Shown: positions 44,365 through 53,263 of the stretch, in pieces
Numbering within the stretch: the stretch's first letter is position 1
Layout of the letters: each line of letters starts with the position of its first letter
Source of the DNA: Bursaphelenchus xylophilus
Lineage: Eukaryota > Nematoda > Chromadorea > Rhabditida > Aphelenchoididae
Direction: 5' to 3'
DNA length: 64,000 nt
Assembly: GCA_904066235.2 (NCBI GenBank)
Contig: CAJFCV020000002.1
Location: 10,850,001-10,914,000 of the forward strand
Translations under genes and position numbers: made by a program
The notes under the pieces: generated by a model
What the model saw: the letters and a program-made list of their open reading frames with translations, nothing else
Databases searched by the model: none
Told to the model about the DNA's origin: nothing

Positions 44365-44466
44365 ATGGGGCAAGAGGAGAGCAGAAATACAGTTGAGGCT
44401 TTGCGGAACGAATGGGAAAAGATCAACAAGTGGGGTGGCTTGGAGAAGCTGACAAAAAAGTTTTGA
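44365..44466 (+). CDS. 33-codon frame with downstream AATAAA, unrecognised
   Basis: ATG at 44365 opens a 33-residue frame with a natural-looking composition (EALRNEWEKINKWGGLEKLT) that could form an amphipathic helix. The stop at 44464 is followed at 44479 by AATAAA. A stop lies just upstream in frame. It could be a last exon spliced to something upstream, a captured fragment or chance. I recognise no family. The longer antisense frame is less protein-like. Confidence 0.2.
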   Translation: MGQEESRNTVEALRNEWEKINKWGGLEKLTKKF

Positions 44467-44649
44467 ACAGCACTCTGAATAAAACATTGCAAAAACTTTT
44501 GTCTATTATTTTTATGACCATTCATGACTGTCGGTCGGACTTTTCTTTCAGCCCGGCCCCATGGCAGTCAAGCCCAGGCTGTTAGAGTAATTATTGTGGC
44601 TTAAAGTGATGTATAAATATGTGTAAATTATATCTTTTCAATTTTACAG

Positions 44650-44870
44650 CAAAATGTTATAGCCAAAAGGCGTTCTTCACTCTGGCCGCTCTCCACGTTT
44701 AGTGTGCTCTCTCGGCGGCAAAAAACGTTCGATATCTCGGCGGCGCCCGCAAAGCGCGAGCTAGAACTTTCAGGAATTGATATTTAGTCTATTCCCGACG
44801 TGTGTGCTAAATTTAAAGAAAATCTGAGCGTCGCAAGGAGTACTTCCCCTGTTCGTACTACTATGTTTTT
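44650..44870. repeat. GAGAGCGG family repeat, inverted copy with CTGAGCGTCGC end
   Basis: CTGGCCGCTCTCCACGTTTA, GTGTGCTCTCTCGGCGGC, ATCTCGGCGGCGCCCGCAAA and AATCTGAGCGTCGCAAGGAG with TACTTCCCCTG match 48060-48236 closely. It is one side of the 47788 element. Confidence 0.65.
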
Positions 44871-44874
44871 TTGT

Positions 44875-45645
44875 TAGTAAGATCATAGCTAGTGAACGAT
44901 TGCTTGAAAAAAGTTGTCGATGGACAAAAACGAGTTCTTTTCACGCAACGTTCAGACTAGGAATAAAAACCGTCGCAAATTAAAAAATGAATTTTGACAT
45001 TTTTAACGTTTAGTTTGCAAAAATCATTGGCAGTTGAACGAAAAGTCCAAAAAAATTCTATTTTTTTTCCTTGTTTTTAACTATAATAGTAAAAGCATCC
45101 ACAACTTCCCGATTGCAAGCATCGATGAATAGGCTGAATCTGCAAATACAAAGATTAGGATTTCAGAAATTGATAAGCCCGCTTGAAGTATTAACCGCGC
45201 AAAATACGATGAAAATTTGAGAGCTGCGCGTTGAGATATAGCCGCATAAGTGTGAGGGTATGATAGTAAATTATAATTAATATAATAAATTTTTCAAAAA
45301 TTTCTATGATTATCAAATTAAAAAAAATTTAATTATTTTTTAGACAATATCAAAAAATATTCAAAAATTTAGTTTTTCAGATACCTCAAATATAAAAATC
45401 ATAAAAAACCCCCTTAACGAACTTAGAGCCCAAAAAAAATCAATGGTTTCTCTCTCGGATCAAACGCTTTCTAATCCGCGTGACGTAATAAAGGTAACTG
45501 GCCTTTGAAAGGAATCGTAAAAGCCGTGGGAAATGGTAGCAAAATTCGATTTCAATGAATGATATTTGCGATTACGGTGGGAAATTTGGGATAACAATGG
45601 AAATTGCAACAAAACTGGAGATTTCGATTTTTTGGGAGAAATTCG
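44875..45645. other. AT-rich spacer, no gene seen
   Basis: Anonymous sequence with no notable frame or inverted repeat. Confidence 0.4.
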
Positions 45646-45652
45646 ATTTTGA

Positions 45653-45955
45653 GGGAGAGACTTGACCCAAAATTTTTCTTTGCCAGACTATTATTTATTT
45701 TGAGTTATCTCTGTTTATAGTAAATTCTATGTAATCGATTTTAAATTACAGATTTTAAAATAACAGGAAAATTTAAAATTTTGGGTCAAGTCTTTCGCTT
45801 GGAGTAAAAAATTGTCTTAGAGCGTCAAAAACAGATCTTATCCCTTTCAAAAAGTATAAGTACTATCAAAATTCATAAAAAAAATTTTTGACCCGATCAG
45901 AGAAAAACTTGACCCAAAATTACACTTTGAGTCAAGTCTTTCTCTCAGCCAAATC
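45653..45955. repeat. GACTTGACCCAAAATTT inverted repeats
   Basis: GAGACTTGACCCAAAATTTT at 45656 is mirrored by AAAATTTTGGGTCAAGTCTT at 45776-45795. A second, shorter hairpin follows at 45893-45950 (GAGAAAAACTTGACCC, then GAGTCAAGTCTTTCTCTC). They belong to the hairpin family at 15685-15848. Confidence 0.6.
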
Positions 45956-45959
45956 TTAT

Positions 45960-46690
45960 CCTAAACTTAAAAAATCTCATTTTAAAACCAAAATTACCAC
46001 CCGTAAAACTCTTTTTCCACCTTTTTTCCCCGTTATTACGTCACTGCCAGCCGTTTTTTTTGTATTCTTCTGGTCGGACAAACAGTAAAATCGCCTCAAC
46101 AAGACCAACTCGAGACGCTCGACTCGGTCACTCTCTTCCTTCCGTTGGGGGTCTCTCTTCGATCCCAGTGATGACGTAACCGGCGATTTTCGAAATTCGT
46201 AAAATTTTTTTTGTTTGCACGGTGCAACTTAAGAACGTCTGAGACGTTTCTCTCCTACGAAAAAAACGGATTTTTTAAAACGGAACATGAAACGGTGACG
46301 TCACGCGGGATGAAGTAAAAATGATGAATGGAGTTTTTTGTAGGAAAAAATTGATTTTTTGTTGGACAAATGAGAAAAACTGAAAAGTTTCAATAAGTAT
46401 CAAAAGTGATCAAATTTTGAAGTCGCTTGAAAAATTAAAGCTGAAATTTAAAAAATACCCTAGAATTTTTGACAAACGCTTGGCAAATGTCACATGAGAT
46501 TTTTGTAGTGAAAAAATATGTATAACAAAACAACTTTTTTTATTGATTTTACGACCAAAAAATCGATTTTTTTCCAAATGCCTATAGAATAATTCCCCCA
46601 AAAAATCAACTTTTTCCCTTCAAAATTCCCAAGGATATTCTCAAAATAATTTTTTTGTCCATGCAGTTTATGAAAATGCTATTATAATAA
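45960..46690. other. Spacer with two CRE-like sites
   Basis: TGATGACGTAACC near 46170 and GGTGACGTCACG near 46292 contain the ACGT core of cAMP-response-element sites, the second being the full palindrome TGACGTCA. With no gene nearby their role is unknown. The rest is AT-rich. Confidence 0.35.
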
Positions 46691-46692
46691 TA

Positions 46693-46829
46693 TCGGTCTG
46701 TCGGGAAAATAATGAACACCACGTCGCTGTTGCGTCACTAAAGCAACTTGATGTTGTCGCGACACAATTTTGTTTCCCGGATGCGATTTTCAATGCGACA
46801 GAGTGCTCATTATTTTCCCGACAGTCTGA
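46693..46829. mobile_element. MITE, CTGTCGGG family, intact copy
   Basis: TA flanks both sides (46691-46692, 46830-46831). Ends are TCGGTCTGTCGGGAAAATAA and TTATTTTCCCGACAGTCTGA. At 137 bp it is non-coding and slightly shorter than the 30471 copy. Confidence 0.8.
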
Positions 46830-46834
46830 TAGCC

Positions 46835-47475
46835 TCATTTTCTATAGCCTCTCGCCTAAAAAAGATTGTTGAATATCTTTTTTTCTTTCCAATGGTAATC
46901 TCGGGTACCCTTGTAAAGCACAAGCTCAAAATTTTAGAGACTGACGTATAAATAATTTAGATTTTATACACAAAATTTGAAGAGATTCTGACTATTGCCT
47001 CTCTAGAATTTTTCAAAAAATAAATGTAAAAATTTTCACCTTGGTCCCCCCTTACCAACTTCAAAAAAATCAGAGCCTCGCCTTTCGCAAACTCTCACTT
47101 TATATATCTGAAAAAACAAGACCTTACATCTCAGAGCTACCGTAGCCAAATTCTTGTCCCTCAAAACCCCCGTTTCATCCGATCAATAGTCATTCCAGGC
47201 GCTCTGGGTATTGAACTCCTCGGGAAAACCTTTTAATCCCTCCCGGCTTTTGTAAAACCGCTTGCCGAAAAATTGCGGATAAGAGAAGACAAATTTTTCT
47301 CGCGATTTCACAACACACGCCTACCGCTGAAACAGAAGAAATCACATGGCAACCTCTAGCTTTTGGGGATACGGTAGGTTTAGGGTAAAAGTGGGAATAC
47401 TCAGGTAAAAAAGTTGATTTTCAAAAACTTTTGTGTAATTGATCTATGTTATAACGACTTACATATTCGATTACT
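46835..47475. other. Spacer with one CCTTGGTCCCCCCTTAC word
   Basis: The single core at 47038-47056 is an isolated member of the 21855/24518 families. Nothing else is recognised. Confidence 0.4.
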
Positions 47476-47480
47476 CAAAA

Positions 47481-47618
47481 TCTTCTGTCGGGAAAATAAT
47501 GTGGATTTTTTGCGCGTTGAAATTGCCCATAATCAGTTTGCGACGGCTAGCTGGAGATTTGGTGCGTGACTGCGAAATTTTGCGACGAAAAATCCACATT
47601 ATTTTCCCGACAGACTGA
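47481..47618. mobile_element. MITE, CTGTCGGG family, GTGGATTTTT subtype
   Basis: CTGTCGGGAAAATAATGTGG and its complement flank a different interior (TTGAAATTGCCCATAATCAG, TTTGCGACGGCTAGCTGGAG). This interior recurs in the element at 55487-55643 and near 54690-54780. So the terminal repeats are shared by at least two interior types. Confidence 0.75.
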
Positions 47619-47787
47619 TAGATATGTACATGTCATAGCCCTGACATTAGATGTTTACACCTGTCACTGTGCAACTGGCCCAAAAAAACATGGTTTGCAC
47701 AGTGCAAGGGATTGGAGGTGAAGTGTACAACAAAGCATAACGAACAGTGTAAAACGAACCATTTGAAGCTTCGCAAGTTCGATCTTA

Positions 47788-48236
47788 CAGGGGAAGCACC
47801 CGAAGTGCGACGCTCAGATTTTGATGAAACTTGGCACAAATTCAGAATAATTTTTTCTAAGGTATATGCGAGAATCCTAGCTCGCGCTTTGCAGAAACAA
47901 CCGAGATTTTTAGATCAAAAGTTGGCGAAAATGTAGGACTTTTTGCCGAATTTCGGCACGAAAAGTTCCATGCCTATTTCTACCGTAAAGGATAATGTTT
48001 CTACAAAAAATCAAATTTTTCCGCACGAAACTGCCAAAGTTATGGCCAAAAAGCGCTTTTCTCTCTGACCGCTCTCCACGTTTAGCGTGCTCTCTCGGCG
48101 GCAAAAATCGTTCGATATCTCGGCGGCGCCCGCAAAGCGCGAGCTAAAACATTCAGGAATTGATATTTAGTCCATGCCCGACGGGTAAGCAAAATTTAAA
48201 GAAAATCTGAGCGTCGCACTTGGAGTACTTCCCTTG
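47788..48236. mobile_element. Inverted-repeat element with TTA duplication, CTGAGCGTCGC family
   Basis: Termini CAGGGGAAGCACCCGAAGTG (then CGACGCTCAGATTTT) and their counterpart ending GCACTTGGAGTACTTCCCTT are inverted. TTA flanks both sides (47785-47787, 48237-48239). The interior is the GAGAGAGCACGC family sequence (TAGGACTTTTTGCCGAATTT, TTTCTACCGTAAAGGATAAT, GGCCAAAAAGCG, CTCTCGGCGGCAAAAATCG). TTA duplications are known for several DNA transposon groups (for example Harbinger-type TWA or Tc5-type TNA), so the superfamily is open. This is the most complete copy of a very abundant repeat; partial copies are at 44650, 56430, 59320, 61390 and 63298. Confidence 0.65.
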
Positions 48237-48239
48237 TTA

Positions 48240-48600
48240 GCCCGAACAGACTTCCTCATTACGCACTTCATATAACGAATATTTTTTTGGTCCCTTGCGA
48301 CTCGTTATCCGACTGCAATAACTCAGGTTGTCTGGGCGTCTTTAGGGCCTTGTGTCGGGAAAATAATGAGCACAATGTCGCTGCGCCAATCACGTCGCAC
48401 GTCGTTTTTTCTGCTAATTATGGTTTGTCCCACCACGACTAAATCTATCAGTACCAAAAAGTTTTGGCGTTGTGCAAAAATTGGAAAATTCACTTTTTAT
48501 TTTCCACAGAAACTAAACTCGACCAATCCTAATCGAAGAGCAAAGAAAACCTTTCGAAAATTATAATAGTTTAACATTTCGGTATAGGAACGTAAGTCGC
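48240..48600. other. Spacer with a solitary CTGTCGGG-type end
   Basis: GTGTCGGGAAAATAATGAGC at 48353 begins a CTGTCGGG element whose other end is missing. No gene. Confidence 0.45.
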
Positions 48601-49770
48601 TATTTTAGGTAAAAGTTCCTTATTTTGGCCACAACTTATAACTTTGCGGAAACTGCACGCTCCATTCATCGTTGTCAATGCCCGGACAGTGGATTTAGTT
48701 ACTGAGGTACCTTCTTTTTTACGTGCCACCTTACCCTTCAAAAACGGCTGCAGCCTGTGATTTTACACTTTATACGATGAAACATGTCCGGAACTAAACT
48801 TATTGGCGTCGCGACACTTGCGGGCAACCACTTTGCGGGCAACCAGTTTGCGGGCAAATTTTTTGCGGGCAACCACTTTGCGGGCAAAATTTGGGGGTCA
48901 CATTTGCGGGCAGCTGAAACATTTGCGGGCAGCTGAGACACTTGCGGGCAGCCTGGGACACTTGCGGGCAACCGACACTTGCGGGCAGCCGACATTTGCG
49001 GGCAACCGGCACCTGAGGGTTACAGGGTAGAGGTGGAAATATTACTGCGATATTTTGGAAATTTGCCGACATTTGCGGGCAGGCGACACTTGCGGGCAGC
49101 CGACATTTGCGGGCAACCGGAAAAAACAATCACACAGACTGTATAGCAACTTTTGGAACTGTTGCCCGCAAATGTCGGCTTCCCGCAAGTATTGCCTGCC
49201 CGCAAATGTCGGAAAGCTTCCAAAATATCGAAGTAATTTTTCCACCTCCACCTTGTAATCCTCAAGTGCCGGTTGCCCGCAAATGTCGGCTGTCCGCAAA
49301 TGTCGGCAACTTTCCAACATATCATAGTAATTTTTCCACGTCCACCCTGTTACCCTCACAATCAGGTGTCGGTTGCCCGCAAATGTCGGCTGCCCGCAAT
49401 TCTTCCAGGCTGCCCGCAACTGTCGACCCTGCCCGCAAATGTCCCAGGCCGCCCGCAAATGCCGGTGCTGGCCGCAAATGTCGGCTGCCCGCAAAGTGGC
49501 TGCCCGCAAAAAATTTGCCCGCAAACTGGTTGCCCGCAAAGTGGTTGCCCGCAAGTGTGCGCCCGCCAACTTATTGCCTCCGTATGGAACTAAATGAGTC
49601 GTCACAGCCTTCGTAGGTACCCTTAAAACTATAGAGCTATTATAGTAATTCAGTGCCAGCTAGGTCGAAGCGTTTTTTCCTAACTTTAGTGCCCAAGCTT
49701 GGGCGCAGTTCGCGGAGTACCTTTGTTGTGGCCAAAATAAGGAACTTTTTCCCTATTTTAACTTTTTGTT
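48601..49770. repeat. Outer inverted repeat enclosing the foldback element
   Basis: TTTTAGGTAAAAGTTCCTTA with TTTTGGCCACAAC at 48603-48636 is mirrored by GTTGTGGCCAAAATAAGGAA with CTTTTTCCCTATTTTA at 49726-49761. The 48806-49567 element lies between them. This suggests that the foldback element inserted into an older palindromic element. Confidence 0.55.
48806..49567. mobile_element. Foldback element with TTGCGGGCA subrepeats and 9-bp target duplication
   Basis: The 762-bp element is flanked by the perfect 9-bp direct repeat AACTTATTG (48797-48805 and 49568-49576). The ends are GGCGTCGCGACACTTGCGGG and its imperfect complement CCCGCAAGTGTGCGCCCGCC. The left arm is built of TTGCGGGCA(A/G)C words, the right arm of the complementary (G/T)(T/C)TGCCCGCAA words, so the whole folds into a long hairpin centred near 49155. 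A second insertion is at 57833-58212. 9-bp duplications are characteristic of the Mutator superfamily, which also has foldback-like members; no transposase is present. The open frames on both strands repeat CPQ, ARK or LRA peptides and are artefacts. Confidence 0.85.
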
Positions 49771-49779
49771 TGATTTTTA

Positions 49780-50190
49780 GGAATCCATTGAAATCGGATG
49801 TCTAGGATAATATCAAGTTGAATTTTCTCGAAAAGTAGCTCTGAAACCTGGCCTGATTTTTTGTGCTCAGCTTTGCCATATCTTCATTCAGCTCATGAGC
49901 TATCGAGAACCCTCAGATTGAGATCGAGGGTCAAGTTACCGGCCCATTTTTTGTTATTATAGGTCAAACTTTAGCGTGAAATCCAGAGCTCAAGAAAAGA
50001 TTTCACAATACAGATTTAGCGCAAGTGGCAGCCGTGAAACACGTCGAATTTGCGTAAACACAATGATTTCGATATATCGATCAACCGTGTTGGCGTAAAA
50101 CCGGTCGTAGTAAATCAAAGTTTGTGGCGTTTCGCTCTGATTTTTTCACTCAATAATGGTGTCGTCAAGCTAAAATATCACTTTTCAATT
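49780..50190. other. Spacer, no gene seen
   Basis: No repeat or gene recognised. Confidence 0.4.
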
Positions 50191-50194
50191 ACGC

Positions 50195-50292
50195 GCCAAC
50201 GATGTGCGTCGCTGAATTGGAAAGCAATTTGATATTCATTTTCTCGACAGCGATGCAATTTTCGATGCCACAGAGTACTCATTATTTTCCCG
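50195..50292. mobile_element. CTGTCGGG MITE, right part
   Basis: GTGCGTCGCTGAATTGGAAA, GCGATGCAATTTTCGATGCC and CAGAGTACTCATTATTTTCC with CGACAGACCGATA correspond to the right part of the family. It ends at the left arm of the palindrome at 50302. Confidence 0.6.
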
Positions 50293-50301
50293 ACAGACCG
50301 A

Positions 50302-50798
50302 TATTTATTTTCAAACAACCATGGCTTGCAATTACACCAACCCGAAACCGTTCTGAAACCGGTGATTGCCTTTTCCGCATTTCTAAAAATTTCAAGACCC
50401 CATTATTTTCCCGACAGACAAAACTGAAAACCCAAGTGTTCTCTCTCCACCGTAATCCACCAAATTACGTAAACACTACCGTAGCGTAATCACCAACTCT
50501 CTCACCTTTGTGGCAATAATTGACTCTTTATCTTGTTAAAACCTTTGCAACAGAGCGGAGACAAAGATCTACAGATAGTGAAGCCGCGTGACCGTCTATT
50601 TTGCGCCAAAACAATTTTTCATTGTCGATCTCCGTTCCTCTCTAATCTGCCACCGGTTTGATTCGGATAGCCAAAGAAAAATGTCGCTTAATGCCAACGC
50701 GGAGGTCTTGAAATCTTTAGAAATGCGGAAAAGGCAATCACCGGTTTCAGAACGGTTTCGGGTTGGTGTAATCACAAGCCACAGGCCTTTGAAAAAGA
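50302..50798. mobile_element. Palindromic element with an inserted repeat
   Basis: The arms 50302-50399 and 50703-50798 are inverted copies (ATTACACCAACCCGAAACCG, TTCTGAAACCGGTGATTGCC, TTTTCCGCATTTCTAAA). Between them lies a CTGTCGGG end (50404) and the CTCCACCGTAATCC...GATTCGGATAGCC repeat. The palindrome is bounded by a CTGTCGGG element end on the left (50292) and a complete one on the right (50801). The protein-like plus frame 50588-50860 is read across these junctions and is not a gene. Confidence 0.65.
50441..50680. repeat. Dispersed repeat CTCCACCGTAATCCACCAA (copy 1)
   Basis: Three copies exist: here, 52790-53035 (inverted) and 62449-62690. They share CTCTTTATCTTGTTAAAACC, AAAGATCTA, GCCGCGTGACCG, ACAATTTTTCATTGTCGATC, TCCGTTCCTCTCTAATCTGC and CACCGGTTTGATTCGGATA. 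All three sit next to CTGTCGGG ends. Confidence 0.7.
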
Positions 50799-50800
50799 TA

Positions 50801-50936
50801 TCAGTCTGTCGGCCAAATAATGAGCAGAATGTGGTTGCGCTGATCGCGTGGCTGAAGTGAAAAGCAACTTGATTTTGTGGCGATGCGATTTTCGATGCGG
50901 CAGAGTGCTCGTTATTTTCCCGACTGACTGACTGAC
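50801..50936. mobile_element. MITE, CTGTCGGG family
   Basis: The element starts after TA (50799-50800) with TCAGTCTGTCGGCCAAATAA and ends TTATTTTCCCGACTGACTGA. The interior has CGCTGATCGCGTGGCTGAAG and AAGCAACTTGATTTTGTGGC. Confidence 0.7.
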
Positions 50937-51159
50937 ATCATCAAAAAATCCCACAAATCCTACGCTATGCAGTGACTTTGTTGTACACTTCACCTCCAAC
51001 CCCTTGCTGACCCACCGTAACGCCTCGAGGCGAACTGCTCGTAAGATAACCCCCGCAAACTTGATGGTTACAAGTCATGTTTGACCTCGCCGCGCACAAT
51101 ACAAAAGAAAAACAAAGGCAAAACAACAGTTGGCCCTTGATGACGTCAAAATCAACAAA

Positions 51160-51378
51160 ATGACCCGAGGCGGGGAACACGGCCGGATCAGCCCCATTGT
51201 TCGTATTGTTTCGCTTTTTTTCCCTCCCCTCTCTTTTATCGGTTATATTGTACATGTTTATTTGATTATTAACGAGGCGCTGATGAAGACGGGTTCCGAA
51301 ACACGGGAAGATTTCGAAACAAAAGTGAACAAAGCAGAGGATTCAGGGGAAAGTAGGTCAAGTTTTCATGGCAGTTGA
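51160..51378 (+). CDS. 72-codon frame with hydrophobic segment, unrecognised
   Basis: ATG at 51160 gives a frame with a hydrophobic stretch near residues 12-41 (IVRIVSLFFPPLSFIGYIVH, then VYLII) followed by a charged tail (MKTGSETREDFETKVNKAED). That is the layout of a small single-pass membrane protein. A full TGACGTCA site lies 13 bases upstream of the ATG (51140-51147). No family is recognised, no splice structure is evident and the region is otherwise transposon-dense, so chance or a captured fragment is likely. Confidence 0.18.
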   Translation: MTRGGEHGRISPIVRIVSLFFPPLSFIGYIVHVYLIINEALMKTGSETREDFETKVNKAEDSGESRSSFHGS

Positions 51379-51635
51379 GGAAGTTTATGGGTTTTTGAGA
51401 ATGTTACTTTGTGAAAGAGGCGTAGAATTAGGAAAGAAGCGTGCTTTGCAATAAGACCTGCCCAATATGCGAAGTTAACTTAGGAATTGATGCATGGCCT
51501 TTATGTGGCAGGCATGCAAAATTTGAAGCAAAACTGGGAATCGCGGCTCAATTCCAGCGCCTTCGAAACTAATATCAGTCTGTTGGCGACTTCCGCGACT
51601 GTTGGCGACCGAACGCGACGATTCGAGACCAAACC

Positions 51636-51864
51636 AAGCTGAAAGAGGCGATTCAAGAAGCTCGAAAGAGGAAGTGGAAATTTGCGAAGAAGACTGTGGA
51701 AGGAGACCAGGAAAGATGGGACTGGAAGCATGATACCAAAAGGCCGCTGGGAAGACCAAGAACGCGCTGGGAAGACGACTTCAAGAACTTCTACAAATTG
51801 GCCCCGAATCATGGCCCGTTTCTCTACTTTTGATAGATGATTAGCGGAAATAAATTAAATTAAA
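51636..51864 (+). pseudogene. LINE (non-LTR) reverse transcriptase C-terminal remnant
   Basis: The frame reads KLKEAIQEARKRKWKFAKKT, then VEGDQERWDWKHDTKRPLGR, then PRTRWEDDF and ends at TGA near 51833. The basic RPLGRPRTRWEDDF segment after a KRKW/RW block is the signature C-terminal region of nematode non-LTR reverse transcriptases. The upstream catalytic RT domain is missing; the preceding plus frame (from 51513) is out of phase and not recognisable. The 3' end TGATTAGCGGAAATAAATTA with an AAATTAAATT tail matches the remnant at 31262-31440. The copy is severely 5'-truncated, as usual for LINEs. Confidence 0.65.
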
Positions 51865-52065
51865 TTGGCGACTTCACTGAAACCGCCAATTCCTTCCCAC
51901 GAATTTGCATAGAATCAAAGGACAAAGTCTTGATCAGATCAATTTCCCCTATTCTCAGAAGTCGGTGTCTCGCGCTCCTTAGCGTGCGGTTGTATTCTCG
52001 TGTCTGGCCAATAAACATATGTTCTCTATTGTGTCTACTTTCGTTATATGCGGGCTCAGCCGGTG
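51865..52065 (+). mobile_element. LTR fragment (pair with 56208-56426)
   Basis: It shares with the minus-strand copy TTGGCGACTTCACTGAAACC, GCCAATTCCTTCCCACGAAT, GACAAAGTCTTGATCAGATC, CTATTCTCAGAAGTCGGTGT, CAATAAACATA, GTGTCTACTTTCGTTATATG and CGGGCTCAGCCGGTG. It lacks the terminal TG and the last bases to CA. It abuts the LINE tail on the left and a CTGTCGGG remnant on the right. Confidence 0.6.
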
Positions 52066-52074
52066 CCTCTGTCG

Positions 52075-52196
52075 GATTTCAAATCGCCTACGAGAAAATG
52101 AATTACGTCGCGGCAAAATCAAATTGTTTTTAACTTGAGCGACGCGATCAGCCTAGCGATGTTGCGCTCACTGTTTTCCCGACAAACTGTTATTAT
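52075..52196. mobile_element. CTGTCGGG MITE, diverged
   Basis: GAGAAAATGAATTACGTCGC, GGCAAAATCAAATTGTTTTT, GAGCGACGCGATCAGCCTAG and CACTGTTTTCCCGACAAACT correspond to the interior and right end of the family. Confidence 0.6.
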
Positions 52197-52199
52197 AAT

Positions 52200-52372
52200 A
52201 CGACATTAACGTATTAGGCGGTTCAAACAGTATTGACATTTTTGTGCATGCAAACGTCATTGCGACATGATGCCGCATGACAAAAGCTCGGCAAGAAATC
52301 TCAAACATTCCAGAGAACTTACTAGTCGCGCCATGAAGTCCGTAGAATTTTTGGCGCAACGGCTTTTCGGGT
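52200..52372. mobile_element. TAGTCGCGCC-end element, fragment
   Basis: ACTAGTCGCGCCATGAAGTC with CGTAGAATTTTTGG at 52320-52356 corresponds to one end of the small element at 55337-55484 (CTAGTTGTGCCATAAATTCC). The other end is not found. Confidence 0.4.
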
Positions 52373-52700
52373 CAAAGATACTATGTATCGCCTCGTTTCG
52401 TTGTTGTCTGCATGGGGAAGCTAGAAGAAGTCTTAGTTAGCAGAAATAATAAGATTGATCGGGTCCTAGGATAGCTTAGCACCTATTTTGAGGTCTTATA
52501 CATGTACTCCACATCAATAATATCTAGATAAAAGTTACGGATCTTCGTTTTTGCCGCAAATTTTGGTCTTTTATGTTACAATAATAGAGCGTAAAGAAAA
52601 TTAACGTTAGTAATAGCTAAACTTAGAAAAAGTCAACATACTGCAAGACTTCGCCAGGTCTCTGCCGAGCGTCCGCCGACGTCAGACTTTTCTTGGCCCG
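52373..52700. mobile_element. Dispersed repeat, family A (copy 2, inverted)
   Basis: This is the inverted relative of 12600-13005: GTCTGCATGGGGAAGCTAGA, AGAAATAATAAGATTGATCG, GTACTCCACATCAATAATAT, CTAGATAAAAGTTACGGATC and CTCTGCCGAGCGTCCGCCGA. It lies between the TAGTCGCGCC fragment and the CTCCACCGTAATCC repeat. Confidence 0.55.
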
Positions 52701-52789
52701 CCTTGTATGGCATTCCCAGCTTTCGTGTTGCAGGAATAAAAGAGATTCTTAAGCCAAACCTTGGAACAAATGCAAAAGTCCGTGACGAA

Positions 52790-53035
52790 TTTCAGCGTCT
52801 TTGGCTATCCGAATCAAACCGGTGGCAGATTAGAGAGGAAAGGAGATCGACAATAAAAATTGTTTTGGCGCAAAACGGTCACGCGGCTGCCCAATCTAAT
52901 ATATGGATCTTTGTCTTGGCTCTGTTGCAAAGCTTTCAACAAGATAAAGAGTTAATTATTGCCTTATTGCCCAAAAATACACGCTTAAAGAGTTGGTGAT
53001 TAATGTTTACGTAACTTGGTGGATTGCGGTGGAGA
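52790..53035. repeat. Dispersed repeat CTCCACCGTAATCCACCAA (copy 2, inverted)
   Basis: This is the inverted copy of 50441-50680. The plus open frame 52703-52999 that crosses it has no protein similarity that I recognise and is a shadow. Confidence 0.65.
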
Positions 53036-53069
53036 AAAAACAGTCAGGTTTGAATTGACTTATTATATA

Positions 53070-53220
53070 CCAGTCTGTCGGGAAAATAGTGAGCATACTG
53101 TAACATCGCAATTTTGCTGCCGAGAAGATGAATTGTGTCACGACAAAATCAAGTTGTTTTTCAGTTCAGCGACGCGGTCAGCTCAGTAAAAATGCGATCA
53201 TTATTTTCCCGACAGACCGA
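53070..53220. mobile_element. MITE, CTGTCGGG family
   Basis: CCAGTCTGTCGGGAAAATAG follows TA (53068-53069), and ATTATTTTCCCGACAGACCG closes the element. The interior has TGCTGCCGAGAAGATGAATT, GACAAAATCAAGTTGTTTTT and AGCGACGCGGTCAGCTCAG. Confidence 0.75.
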
Positions 53221-53263
53221 TTCTGAAAATTAGAGTCCAGACTAAAAAAAAGCAGTTTGATTA

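Noticed and set aside
44013..44525. Minus frame of 170 codons as a protein gene
   Set aside because: It has no recognised domain, a Lys/Arg run over T-rich DNA and no start or splice context; the opposite strand looks more protein-like over its right part.
48738..49616. Long open frames on both strands with CPQ-, ARK- or LRAT-like repeated peptides
   Set aside because: They are translations of the TTGCGGGCA subrepeats of the foldback element, open in several frames at once.
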